Shown piece after piece: positions 43,699 to 52,932 of a stretch of 64,000 bases of DNA (position 1 is the first letter of the stretch; every line of letters starts with the position of its first letter). Under the pieces are notes generated by a model. The model was not told the DNA's origin. It did not search any database and saw nothing but the letters and a program-made list of their open reading frames with translations. The translations under genes were made by a program, and so were the position numbers. The stretch comes from SABI01 sp963676605 (GTDB taxonomy: Bacteria; Spirochaetota; Spirochaetia; Sphaerochaetales; Sphaerochaetaceae). The stretch is taken from NCBI GenBank assembly GCA_963676605.2, contig CAXXSP010000024.1, positions 103,652 through 167,651 of the forward strand, written 5' to 3'.

Positions 43699-44835
43699 AT
43701 GGATAGAGAACAGTATAGAGACATCGCCCCCTACAGCGGTCAGGATGTGATCGATGCGGTAGAGAGAATTAAAGCACATCCGACCTTACTGTCCAGTATG
43801 GCAGATGTTCTATACTCAGGAAATCCGATTAAAACAAAATGGAAATCGCATCAGATCAAGGATGCGATTCCACCTCTCCTTGATAAGGTGCGGAACTATG
43901 ATGATTTTCAGAAGCTGATCACCGCAGGTTTCTTCCTCCCCATGATTGAGAAGGCCTCGATGACCTCCTTCACGTACAGCGGTACCGAACATCTCGACAA
44001 GAATACTCCCTACCTCTTCATCTCGAATCATAGGGATATCGTCCTTGACTGCGCGCTTCTGGATTATGCTCTCCTTAAATCTGACCTTCCTATCTGCGAG
44101 ATGGCTATAGGTGATAACCTCCTGGTGAATCAGTTCACGCAGGATATGTTCAAGCTGAACGGCGGAGTGACCGTGAAACGGAATCTTCCTATGAGAGAAC
44201 AGTATGCTGAGTCGATGCATCTCAGCCGATACTTTGTCGAACTTGTCAGGGAGGAAAAGAAATCGATCTGGGTTGCCCAGAAGAGCGGACGTGCGAAAGA
44301 TGGAATTGATCTGACGAACCCCGCTATCATAAAGATGCTTTTCCTGAGTTATAAGAAAGCCGGAGTGGGATTCAGTGAACTGATCAACTCCCTCAATATC
44401 GTCCCGGTTGCGATCAGTTATCAGTATGACCCGAACGATATCAATAAAGGGCGTGAACAGATCTCGAAAAGACTCCACGGAACATACAGAAAAAAGAAAT
44501 ACGAAGACCTCGTGAACATGCTGAGGGGACTGAGACGGTTCAAGGGTGATGTGCATCTTCACTTCGGAAAACCCATCGCAGGTGATTATAAGGATGCCAA
44601 CGAAGTTGCACGGGAAATCGACCGGCAGGTGCACGTCGGATACCGTCTGATGGACACCAATTACTTCGCCTATGATATGATTCAGGGACCGACCAGGTTC
44701 GAGGATAAATATGAATCTCTTGATACAAAGCAGTTTCTCAAGCGATACAAAGACCTCAGCGAGGATGTGAGGAAGAGTATCCTGAGAACCTATGCCAACC
44801 CAGTAGTGATGCAGCTGGAAGAACTCGGGATGTAA
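43699..44835 (+). CDS. PlsC-type glycerolipid acyltransferase
   Basis: 378 residues. The acyltransferase motif NHxxxxD appears as ISNHRDIVLDCALLD near residue 112, and the later KSIWVAQKSGRAKDGID block replaces the usual FPEGTRS element. The family makes phosphatidic acid or other acylated lipids at the inner membrane; this longer, more divergent type with a C-terminal extension of about 120 residues is seen in spirochaetes and Bacteroidetes. No membrane span is strong. It starts 2 bases after the preceding stop, so it is co-translated. The acyl donor and acceptor are unknown. Confidence 0.8.
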   Translation: MDREQYRDIAPYSGQDVIDAVERIKAHPTLLSSMADVLYSGNPIKTKWKSHQIKDAIPPLLDKVRNYDDFQKLITAGFFLPMIEKASMTSFTYSGTEHLDKNTPYLFISNHRDIVLDCALLDYALLKSDLPICEMAIGDNLLVNQFTQDMFKLNGGVTVKRNLPMREQYAESMHLSRYFVELVREEKKSIWVAQKSGRAKDGIDLTNPAIIKMLFLSYKKAGVGFSELINSLNIVPVAISYQYDPNDINKGREQISKRLHGTYRKKKYEDLVNMLRGLRRFKGDVHLHFGKPIAGDYKDANEVAREIDRQVHVGYRLMDTNYFAYDMIQGPTRFEDKYESLDTKQFLKRYKDLSEDVRKSILRTYANPVVMQLEELGM

Positions 44836-44836
44836 C

Positions 44837-45505
44837 ATGCTCAGGAGCACCGGCCTTCTGTTCCTTCTCCTTATCTTTCTTCCCTTCTCATTCGTCTCCT
44901 GTACTGAAAAACCGTTCTCTATAGATTCTGTATCTTCGATCGATACCGCAATGGTATCGTACATACAGGATATCGAGTTTGTTCAGAGGGGAATGGCACT
45001 TTTTGTGTACTCAGCAGATCTGAATGAAGAAGAGAAGTATCAGATACGGGTGGAAAGCCCCGACGACCGATATATCTGGGAGAAGGTGCTTACACCTGAA
45101 ACGTTGACCTCCACACCCATCCTTCTTTTCAATGACCTTCTCATGCCCGGAGAAACTCCCTTACCCTTAGGATCCTACAGGATAGAACTCATCAATGAAG
45201 AGGGCACAGCTGCTCATGTTACCCTCACCAGAGATAGAGTAAGTGCCTCTTCTCCAGAGGGAAGCGTGAGGATGAATAAGGATGGAGTAGGTATCCGTAT
45301 CACCTCTGACCTCCCGGAATCGGTAGTCTGGAAGGGGTACGGGAGTGTTGACGGAAAGAGTTTTACGGTCTCTTCAGCTGAACCTGAGATTCCCTTTCAG
45401 GTAGATACGGTAGAAGAACTGCATATCACCTACTGGGATGAACAGAGCGAGATTCTGATCACCGAACGCCTGCTGAATCAGAGTACTCTTCCTACCGACC
45501 TGTAA
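44837..45505 (+). CDS. Lipoprotein of unknown function
   Basis: 222 residues. A signal peptide (1-20) ends in FSFVSC, a relaxed spirochaetal lipobox, so the mature protein should start at Cys21 and be lipid-anchored. The rest is mainly beta and acidic, with no motif I recognise. The ATG follows the acyltransferase stop by one base, and the gene end overlaps convergent mutL by 28 bases. Its translation appears coupled to the upstream lipid enzyme, but no functional link is shown. Confidence 0.7.
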   Translation: MLRSTGLLFLLLIFLPFSFVSCTEKPFSIDSVSSIDTAMVSYIQDIEFVQRGMALFVYSADLNEEEKYQIRVESPDDRYIWEKVLTPETLTSTPILLFNDLLMPGETPLPLGSYRIELINEEGTAAHVTLTRDRVSASSPEGSVRMNKDGVGIRITSDLPESVVWKGYGSVDGKSFTVSSAEPEIPFQVDTVEELHITYWDEQSEILITERLLNQSTLPTDL

Positions 45506-47256
45506 AGAGCGTCTTTTGTAATCTCGACAACAAAATTTCTCCCGTGCGGGCAGACCGGATGGTCGAGCTTGAAGACCTTTTTCAAGAGAGCTATCGCCTG
45601 AACCCTGTCTATCGCATCGCCTTCCTTTATAGCTTTTCTGCATGAAGCAGTAGCAAACAGGAGCTTATGCAGTTCTTCCAAACTTCCTGAACTGAAATTC
45701 TGGATGGAGGAGACAAGTTCTCTCTCCATCTCCCGATAGTGAGGGATCGTTGCCCTGATAGCCCACAGTAGCTCTCCAGTTCTCTCCAGGAGAATACCGA
45801 GAGACTCGTACATCGTGCTGTGTGCAAGGAGGAAAGTGTCTATTGATCTCTCTACCTCGAACTCGAGCGGGATCATGAGAGGCTGAGTCCCGTCATACTG
45901 TTTCATCTCATCGAAGAGAATTCTCTCATGCGCCGCATGCTGATCAACAAGATAGAGTGAGTTATTCCGTTCAACAAGGAGGAACAGTGAAAAGATCTGT
46001 CCGTGGTAGATGAATTCCTCTCCAACTTCCTGAACCTGTTCTTCTCTCTTCTCACTGTCGGAGAATATCTTTTTGGCTTTCTCGAACCAGGTGTCATCAT
46101 GGAAATGTTCAGGAGCCGGGAATGCGGTCGTTTGCTTCCGGTAGCCTCCTGAAGGGGTGGATGGAGCAGAGGATCGTGTATAGGGTGATACCGCTTCAGA
46201 GGCGAACAGGGGAGAGGTATCACGTACCTTATCCTCCCGGTGCTGACTGGTATAATGGTGTTTCTGAAGAGTCTGCTGAATGAGCAACACAAGCTGGTGA
46301 TGAATCTCCGCCCTGTTGCGGATCTTCACTTCCCGTTTTGCAGGGTGAATATTAAAATCGACGAGGTCCGGATCGACTGTGATATAGACATAACAGTAGG
46401 GGAAGGCTCCTCCGGGAAGGTACGGGTCGTACCCGTAGGTGACAGCCTGGACAAGTGAGTACTCATCTACGATACGGTTGTTGACGAATATCTGGATGTA
46501 TTTGCGGTCTGTGCGGTAGGTGCTTTCTTCGGTTCCAAGGACCTGGATACTGAAGTGCTCTCCTGCATCTTTCATAGAAAGGATTTCAGATGCCACGATA
46601 TCCTTATTACCCTTCAGGACATTCAAAACACGGTCTTTCAGGGAGGACGGAGGGAGAAAGAGTGATTCCTTTGAGTTGTGTGTCAACGTGAAACCGACCT
46701 CGGGGAAAGCAAGTGCCTTCTCGATAATCGCGTTCTTCACCATTCTCGCCTCACTTGACGGACGTTTCAGGAACAATCTTCTTGCAGGGATCTCTGCGAA
46801 GAGATCTTTTACCTCGACCACCGTACCTTTCGTGGGTCCTCCCGGAATAATTTCCCCATAGGTATTTCCGTGAATATGGATCGATGAACCGAGAGAGCCT
46901 TTCTGAGTGGATGAGATGCTCAGGTGTGCGCCGGCTGCTATACTGTACAGGGCTTCTCCCCGGAAGCCGAGGGTCTGAAGGGTATTGAAATCAGAGAGGG
47001 TCTGGACCTTGCTCGTTGCATGCGAATGAGCGATGATGCCAAGGTCATCGGGATGTATACCCGTGCCGTCATCAATTACCTTGATGAGGGCTATACCACC
47101 CTCCTCAATCACGACCGATATATGAGAGGCAGATGCATCGAGTGAATTATCGATCAGTTCGCGCACCACTGAAGCCGGGCGGTCGATTACTTCTCCCGCG
47201 GCAATTCGCTGTGCCACCAGAGGGTCTAGAAGATGAACTCTTTTCTCAGTTTCCAT
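45478..47256 (-). CDS. mutL: DNA mismatch repair protein MutL
   Basis: 592 residues from the ATG at 47256; a GTG two codons earlier is in frame. The GHL ATPase core has IAAGEVIDRPASVVREL, the ATP-Mg loop VIDDGTGIHPDD, the HATSKV and LGFRGEAL motifs and GTVVEVKDLFAEIPAR. A linker of about 70 residues leads to the C-terminal dimer domain. The endonuclease signature DQHAxHERxxYE is represented by DQHAAHERILFDE, and near the end there is an ACR-like SCRKAIKEGD and CPHGRNF, so it is likely a nicking MutL of the non-MutH type. No Shine-Dalgarno is seen and a -10 box lies 7 bases before the ATG. Confidence 0.95.
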   Translation of the reverse strand: METEKRVHLLDPLVAQRIAAGEVIDRPASVVRELIDNSLDASASHISVVIEEGGIALIKVIDDGTGIHPDDLGIIAHSHATSKVQTLSDFNTLQTLGFRGEALYSIAAGAHLSISSTQKGSLGSSIHIHGNTYGEIIPGGPTKGTVVEVKDLFAEIPARRLFLKRPSSEARMVKNAIIEKALAFPEVGFTLTHNSKESLFLPPSSLKDRVLNVLKGNKDIVASEILSMKDAGEHFSIQVLGTEESTYRTDRKYIQIFVNNRIVDEYSLVQAVTYGYDPYLPGGAFPYCYVYITVDPDLVDFNIHPAKREVKIRNRAEIHHQLVLLIQQTLQKHHYTSQHREDKVRDTSPLFASEAVSPYTRSSAPSTPSGGYRKQTTAFPAPEHFHDDTWFEKAKKIFSDSEKREEQVQEVGEEFIYHGQIFSLFLLVERNNSLYLVDQHAAHERILFDEMKQYDGTQPLMIPLEFEVERSIDTFLLAHSTMYESLGILLERTGELLWAIRATIPHYREMERELVSSIQNFSSGSLEELHKLLFATASCRKAIKEGDAIDRVQAIALLKKVFKLDHPVCPHGRNFVVEITKDALYRSVGRVL

Positions 47257-47263
47257 AGACACT

Positions 47264-47293
47264 ACTGTATCAGAAAAATGAACCCCTCGCCAA
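47264..47293 (-). promoter_or_regulatory. mutL promoter, leaderless type, inside a terminator hairpin
   Basis: Minus strand: TTGGCG (47288-47293), 18 bases, TACAGT (47264-47269), seven bases, ATG at 47256. The -35 box sits in the loop and stem of the terminator of the large gene upstream. Confidence 0.5.
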
Positions 47294-47304
47294 TGGAGGG
47301 GTTC
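47274..47304 (-). terminator. Terminator of the large FecR/barrel gene
   Basis: Arms GAACCCCTC (47280-47288) and GAGGGGTTC (47296-47304); on the minus strand the hairpin is followed by ATTTTTC. Confidence 0.85.
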
Positions 47305-47334
47305 GTATGTACATTGATCTCATAGAGACGGTAT

Positions 47335-50300
47335 CTAGAAACTGAGTTCCATACCGAAAGAGACAAACGGGACAGTTTCGATTGCGTTTACGCCGTTATA
47401 GGAGCCTGAATCAGCTTCGAATGTGGTATACGAACCGACTCTTGCATGAAGTTCAAGGTTGTCCATGGTATATACAGCGCCTACACTTGAATAACTGTCA
47501 TTCGTAAGGAGGAAGGCTGAAAGCCTGTCAACAACAGAGTCAGAGGAGTCGAGAATGTCTGTGGTGAGAGCATCAAGGAATCCTCTTCTGCTGTAGGAAG
47601 CATCAAATACGAATGAGCCGACATCCAGGCTTGCTGATATCTGAGCAAGATCCTGTTCCTGATCCAGTGCGAAGGACGTAGAGACCGGGATGACATATGA
47701 TGCATTGAAATCGATCATATCGGTATCCCAGGTGAGATCTGCTGAGGCTTCGAAATCGATACCATCTGAGCTATAGGTTCCTTCATAGACTGCATCGAAG
47801 GTGTCAACCAGAGAACTTCTTTCTCTCAGGTAGAGCGAGTTGTACATATTCTGGGAGAGCATGCCGCTTTCAACACTTGCTCCTACCTTCGCGGTCACTG
47901 TATCGCTCTTGTATTCAAGTCCGCCGTACACGAGGTAGTTTGTCAGCTTGTCGAACAGACTGGGCTCAGAACTGTCGAAGGACATGACATCAAATCCGTT
48001 ATCCCGGCCGTACCCGATCAGAGCACTTGCCTGCATGAGTAATGCAAGGCCTGTTTCCTGATTACCGGTGATCGGGAGATCGATAGTGATAGATGGGATG
48101 GCATACACCCTCTTTGCTCCCGTCGAGAGTCTTGCTTCAACGATGGAAGAGATTCCGAATTCAGCAGCATAGGAAGAAAGAGGTACGAACGAGATTCCGA
48201 GATCAGCGAACTGAGCCAGTGCAAGGTTATTCACATAGGCGTATGCATTAAACACCTTGGTGTTGATCATCGCTCTCATGGCAAGCTGTTTCTGCAGGTC
48301 GGCATCGATTGTTGAATCAACAGTCGCTGTCAGGGCGCCGGCGGAATAGGTGGTATCCCGTGAGAGTTCGAAGAAAAAGAGGTCGCCTTCGTTTCCGTAT
48401 CGAACCTTGTCGAAGAGTGACATTGTGTCATTGAAGATATCATACACCTGAGTCGCGGTTGATCCGGCTTCTGTGCCGAAGGTGAAATGAGAGTCTCCGC
48501 TGTGGTTGTAGAGTGAGTAGTCACTCGGATCTGCTGTGATATACGGAGCGAGAGTCATGCTGAAATTGTCCCCTTCATAGCTTACCGACGGGGCAAGAGA
48601 CATCAGGAAGATATCTGAACCGCCCTTGAAACCTTTGTGAACATCAGCTGTGAATCCGAAGGTGAAGGGTGAGGAGGTTACTTCAGCAATGGCTGCCTCT
48701 GTGCTCTCCTGTTTCTGATACAGGGTTTTTCCGATGGAGAGCTCTGTACCGATCTTCAGATTCGCACTTCCGTCAGCCATGTAGAGGAAGTCTGCATACA
48801 TTCTTGCAATCCCTGTCGTGAAAGAGAATGAGGCGTAGGGCTGGGCCATGCCGTCTTCTGTCAGGAAGGAATATACATCCGACAGGAGTCCGTTCAGACC
48901 GGAATCAAGAGCCGCCATCTCTTCAATACGCGAGAAAGATCCAACTCTCCGAACTCCTGCGTTTGCCTTGATAGAACCGCTCTCCCAGCTGATACCCGCA
49001 GTGAGGGTATCGGCATAGGTTGCTGTATCATCTGCGAGTCCCAGGACTCGTGAGAAGTCATATTCGATCGGGATAGCATATGATGCGTTGAGTGAAAGGT
49101 TCTCACCCGTATAGGCACCCTCTGCCTTCAGCATCAGGTATGCACCGTTTGCTTCGATCATTCTGCTTCCCGAGTAGGCAGTTGAGTTCAGTGATCCGAG
49201 GGCAAGGAGAGGATCCGTGTCATTGATCAGAGAACCTGTGAAGCGGAAACTGAAATTATTAAACTTCAGATCAGCACCTGCTGTCGCCTGAACATTGGGG
49301 AACATTCTCACGATATCGCTGCCGTCTGAATCGAATACTGTGTCGATGGAGAAGGGGTTAACATCGAGCGCAGTTGAGAGGCCGAGGAAGAACGATGTTC
49401 TCCGGGTGCGGGTATCTGTGAGGGTGTACTGTGCATCCAGGGTCGGATACGCCTTGATTTCTGAGAGGCTTCTATCCGAATTGATCAGAGATCCAAGGGA
49501 GAAGGAGAGGGCGTCAGTCACCTCATAGGAGAGACGTGCTCCTCCTGTCTGTGTGGAACTCTCTGAAAGACCAGTCAGATACAGATCATCAGCGAAGGCT
49601 TCAAAGCCGAGCTTTCCGAAGGTGCCCCTCATGTAAACTCCAAGTTTCTCTTCGAAGAGCGAGTCGCGGACTGCAAGCTCGTCCACCATATAGCCGTTAC
49701 CGTAGGTGATCGGTGTGTGATCGTCAATCACGATCTGGAACGGATCCGTTTCATCCCCGTAATAGATATAATCGACATAGCTCATCAGCGTGCGGACCGT
49801 CTCGAGTTTTCCCTCATCAAAGGTGGGATTAAGATTTCCGTAATCTGCATCTAGAGGTCTGACGATTGATCCGTTCGTAAGGTAGAAACCCTGGAGGCCG
49901 ATCTGGCTCTTCAGTATTGTTGCGTAGGGTTTTATGCTCAGTCCATGATAGAGCGATTCATCGGCAAGTAGATTCTGTTTGGCTGCTTCGTAGGCAACAC
50001 GGACACCATATTCACTGAGGGCCGGGGTTTCCTCGGTGTCAGCTGTGATGGTTGTCTTTGTGGAGACTGTGAGCGGTTGCTCCTCGGCTGAGGGTTCATT
50101 TACCTTCTTTTCGGGAGTGACAGCGGCGGGGGCTGCTGTCTCGACAGGTTTTACTTCCGCTGCCGGCTCAGGTGCCGGTGCAGTGACTGGTGCCGTTTCC
50201 GCTTTCGCTGTTTCCATCGGTTCAGGCTGACTTACAGTCTCTGCACGGGCTGCATGATAGGTTTCAGCAACAGAGGATAAATACGATGCTACCTGTGCAT

Positions 50301-52071
50301 CCTCAGGTATTGATGTGATACCGTAGGAGCGGGCAAGCGCTGATGAAGAGGGATCGGCGATCTCCTCGGCATCAATACTCAAGGCTCCGGTGGAAACGAG
50401 GTTTCCTCCCTTGAAGGAAAGGGCGACGATACCGATACTGGAGAGTTTCTCTCCTGCTCTCACTATTCTGGTTGATCCGACTACGTTGCCGCCTTCGGGA
50501 GCTTCAGCATCCCCGCCGGTGATGATAAGATCTATCCCTTCGATATTCTCAGCGATATCCTGAGCCGTAATACCTGCTGAGGCAGGCAGTGACCCGAGGA
50601 CTACGACAGCATCACTCTGTGAGGCGATTTCGTTCACGAGTTCCTGAGCCTGGGCCGCCATATCAGGAGAGTAGAAGGAGAAACCGCTTACAGCTTCTTC
50701 GGGGGCGCTTATACCGATGACGCCGATGGTGATTCCATCAAGGTCATATATGGTATAGGGAGTGAAGACCTGTTTCCCGTTGACATCGACGGTATTGCTG
50801 GAGAGGATATCCGTGTATCCATGCTGTTGTGCATACTCGGAAGCCTGAACAAGATAATCGACAGGAAGAGTGAATTCCGCAGTTCCCACAGCGATTGCAT
50901 CGTACCCGATCGTTTCGAGAACGGTAGCTGCGCTTAATCCGCTGTCGAATTCTGTGATGTCACTTCCTCCGATCGTGTTACCTGCATCAAGGAGAAGTGT
51001 TCTTTCTGCGCTGTTCCTTCCCCACTGGGCAAGGGTCGCAAGTGCGGCGTATGAGATATCGGAATCAAGCAGTGCTCCCATACCGTCGTTCGTATGTGCG
51101 ATGTAGACAACCTCGAGAACCTCATCGGCTGCGGGGACTGGGCTCTTTACAGGTTCCGGAGCAGATCCTACTGGAGCTGATTTCTCGACGGCTGGAGCTG
51201 ATTTCTCTGCCGCGGAGGCCGCCTTTGCGCTCTTCACAGGGGATGGCGCTGGTACAGCCTCAGTGGTTTTTTCTGCAGCGGTGACAGGCACTGCTGCACT
51301 CTTCGTTACTTCTACTGCACTCTCCTTCACGGAGGTGGAAGGAACTGAAGGTACAGCTTCCTTTTCTGCCGCAGTAAACGATGCTGCAGGAGAAACGGGG
51401 CTGAAGATGTCTGAGACAGCTGCACTTGGCATGAGGGAGAGGCTCTTTCCTTCCGGGTTCATTGAAAGTTTCCTGAAGGTGCTCTGGGAAACAGGCTTCT
51501 CCTTCAGGAATGGATCTGCAAGGTCAAGATAATGGTAGGGAGAGAGCTCAGCAATCTCACGGCTGATGGTGTTGGTGATCTTTATGGATCCTCCGAGGGA
51601 GAAAATCAGTTCAGACAGGTCTGAAGAGACAAACATTTCGGACGTTCCCTGAGCTTCATAGATACCGATGGGCGTGCTTACCGTGAGGCGGCGTGTGAAC
51701 GTCGGGGAGGTAAGGAATGATGCCGATCCGCCCACAAGGTAATACTGCAGATGATTGGTGTTATTGGAGACGACTGAAAGAATCGATTCCTTCTGGAGAA
51801 CGATAGTGATATCACCGCTCCGGAGGGTTACCGGTTCCTGATCCGATACGACGATCCAGCCTTCATTGAAAACCTGTGGAATCTCAGTCTCTTCCACCAG
51901 TTCTCCCTTGCTGTTGAACATCAATGCCGTATCCCCTGTTCCTTTCACTATATGTAAATAGCGATACGAATCTGAGGATGAGTCAGCGAATATCTGGAAG
52001 GTCCCCGTCAGAAGGACGAGAATCAACACTGCGGCCTGAATGCTAAATCGGGTTACACGTTTCTTTTTCAT
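47335..52071 (-). CDS. Large FecR-domain/degenerate 5'-nucleotidase/outer-membrane beta-barrel protein
   Basis: 1578 residues from the ATG at 52071; an in-frame start 81 bases earlier would hide the signal peptide (residues 1-30, ending IFAD). About 80-170 is a FecR-like beta domain (VTLRSGDITIVL ... STPIGIYEAQGTSEMFV). An Ala/Pro/Lys/Glu linker spans 225-318. About 318-600 follows the metallophosphatase 5'-nucleotidase fold, but its metal sites are lost: HTNDGMG for HTNDxHG, LDAGNT for DAGDT, VGTAEF for GNHEF, ITGGDAE for GGHSH. After a second Pro/Ala linker (about 640-700), about 850 residues of alternating aromatic/polar strands end in ELSF, a BAM-type C-terminal Phe. It is likely a surface-exposed outer-membrane protein. 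I know no named protein of this exact domain order. Confidence 0.7.
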   Translation of the reverse strand: MKKKRVTRFSIQAAVLILVLLTGTFQIFADSSSDSYRYLHIVKGTGDTALMFNSKGELVEETEIPQVFNEGWIVVSDQEPVTLRSGDITIVLQKESILSVVSNNTNHLQYYLVGGSASFLTSPTFTRRLTVSTPIGIYEAQGTSEMFVSSDLSELIFSLGGSIKITNTISREIAELSPYHYLDLADPFLKEKPVSQSTFRKLSMNPEGKSLSLMPSAAVSDIFSPVSPAASFTAAEKEAVPSVPSTSVKESAVEVTKSAAVPVTAAEKTTEAVPAPSPVKSAKAASAAEKSAPAVEKSAPVGSAPEPVKSPVPAADEVLEVVYIAHTNDGMGALLDSDISYAALATLAQWGRNSAERTLLLDAGNTIGGSDITEFDSGLSAATVLETIGYDAIAVGTAEFTLPVDYLVQASEYAQQHGYTDILSSNTVDVNGKQVFTPYTIYDLDGITIGVIGISAPEEAVSGFSFYSPDMAAQAQELVNEIASQSDAVVVLGSLPASAGITAQDIAENIEGIDLIITGGDAEAPEGGNVVGSTRIVRAGEKLSSIGIVALSFKGGNLVSTGALSIDAEEIADPSSSALARSYGITSIPEDAQVASYLSSVAETYHAARAETVSQPEPMETAKAETAPVTAPAPEPAAEVKPVETAAPAAVTPEKKVNEPSAEEQPLTVSTKTTITADTEETPALSEYGVRVAYEAAKQNLLADESLYHGLSIKPYATILKSQIGLQGFYLTNGSIVRPLDADYGNLNPTFDEGKLETVRTLMSYVDYIYYGDETDPFQIVIDDHTPITYGNGYMVDELAVRDSLFEEKLGVYMRGTFGKLGFEAFADDLYLTGLSESSTQTGGARLSYEVTDALSFSLGSLINSDRSLSEIKAYPTLDAQYTLTDTRTRRTSFFLGLSTALDVNPFSIDTVFDSDGSDIVRMFPNVQATAGADLKFNNFSFRFTGSLINDTDPLLALGSLNSTAYSGSRMIEANGAYLMLKAEGAYTGENLSLNASYAIPIEYDFSRVLGLADDTATYADTLTAGISWESGSIKANAGVRRVGSFSRIEEMAALDSGLNGLLSDVYSFLTEDGMAQPYASFSFTTGIARMYADFLYMADGSANLKIGTELSIGKTLYQKQESTEAAIAEVTSSPFTFGFTADVHKGFKGGSDIFLMSLAPSVSYEGDNFSMTLAPYITADPSDYSLYNHSGDSHFTFGTEAGSTATQVYDIFNDTMSLFDKVRYGNEGDLFFFELSRDTTYSAGALTATVDSTIDADLQKQLAMRAMINTKVFNAYAYVNNLALAQFADLGISFVPLSSYAAEFGISSIVEARLSTGAKRVYAIPSITIDLPITGNQETGLALLMQASALIGYGRDNGFDVMSFDSSEPSLFDKLTNYLVYGGLEYKSDTVTAKVGASVESGMLSQNMYNSLYLRERSSLVDTFDAVYEGTYSSDGIDFEASADLTWDTDMIDFNASYVIPVSTSFALDQEQDLAQISASLDVGSFVFDASYSRRGFLDALTTDILDSSDSVVDRLSAFLLTNDSYSSVGAVYTMDNLELHARVGSYTTFEADSGSYNGVNAIETVPFVSFGMELSF

Positions 52072-52077
52072 ATTGTA

Positions 52078-52106
52078 AATGTACTCCAATAAGTGGTTAT
52101 CTGCAA
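52078..52106 (-). promoter_or_regulatory. Promoter of the large FecR/barrel gene
   Basis: Minus strand: TTGCAG (52101-52106), 17 bases, TACATT (52078-52083), six bases, ATG at 52071. A GGAG also lies 12 bases before the ATG, so a longer mRNA with a weak ribosome site is possible. Confidence 0.5.
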
Positions 52107-52158
52107 CTAGCAACCGTTTTTTCATGCAATGAAAACGGCCTGTGATGTTCACATTGTA

Positions 52159-52932
52159 CTACCTTTTTATCGTATAATCAAACTGATGTTGGTGGGCTGC
52201 ATAGATATGCTCCCGTGCATCCCTGTCAAGCTGAACGAGCGACCTGACGATCGGTTTGATTGAACTTCTGATATTCGTCTGATCATAGGGACATACGGGT
52301 TTCACGGAAGGGAAGGCGTACTCCTGTGTGATGGACCGGATCGTAGACTCGTGGACAAGGATCATGGGACGGATGACATGAAGTTTTCCCTTGAAGAATT
52401 CCTGAACAGGCAGCATGGTATGGAAGGTGCCGCGTTTCGCCAGGTTCATGAGGGTCGTCTCGACCATATCATCGAGGTGGTGTCCTGTCGCTATGAGAGA
52501 GAAATTGTTCCTGTCGGCATACTCGAAAAGGATTCTCCTCCTGTTCCGTGAGCACAGGTAGCAATTGAACTCACCCTTGAAGCTCTCAGGGTACTGAGGC
52601 TCATGGAAGATGGTGAAGGGGATATTGAAGGCCTTGAAGAATTCTCTGAGGTTCCTTTCTCCTTCTTCGCCGATCGGATGTTCCTGCCAGTCAATCATCA
52701 GAGCCTCAAGATGATAGGAGACGGGAAGCCATTTAAGACGAAGGGAGAGGGCTGCCGCAAGAGCGAGTGAGTCCTTTCCTCCGGAGACGCTGAGCAGGAC
52801 ACGGTCGCCTTCAGCAATCATGGTGTGCTCGTTGATACCTTTTCCGGTGAGTTTGATAAACCGCCTTACTCTTGGAGGGATATTTCCTTTGATAAGTTCC
52901 GAGTAATGCCTCTGTTCCGCTGCAGTGTTCAT
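52159..52932 (-). CDS. ttcA: tRNA 2-thiocytidine synthetase TtcA
   Basis: 257 residues. Thiolates C32 in tRNA anticodon loops, using ATP and an iron-sulfur cluster. The N-type PP-loop is LLSVSGGKDSLAL (near 47-59). The cluster Cys pair is in FNCYLCSRNRR and the third Cys in VCPYDQTNIR. ATGHHLDDMVETTLMNL is the usual second TtcA block. Length is normal. It overlaps the frameshifted HD gene by 4 bases and AAGGA precedes its start, so the two share a transcript. Confidence 0.93.
   Translation of the reverse strand: MNTAAEQRHYSELIKGNIPPRVRRFIKLTGKGINEHTMIAEGDRVLLSVSGGKDSLALAAALSLRLKWLPVSYHLEALMIDWQEHPIGEEGERNLREFFKAFNIPFTIFHEPQYPESFKGEFNCYLCSRNRRRILFEYADRNNFSLIATGHHLDDMVETTLMNLAKRGTFHTMLPVQEFFKGKLHVIRPMILVHESTIRSITQEYAFPSVKPVCPYDQTNIRSSIKPIVRSLVQLDRDAREHIYAAHQHQFDYTIKR

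Noticed and set aside
43816..44964. Open frame of 382 codons antisense to the acyltransferase gene
   Set aside because: It is the mirror of a PlsC-type gene and shows no protein family signature. Several such long mirror frames occur in this window, so length alone means little.
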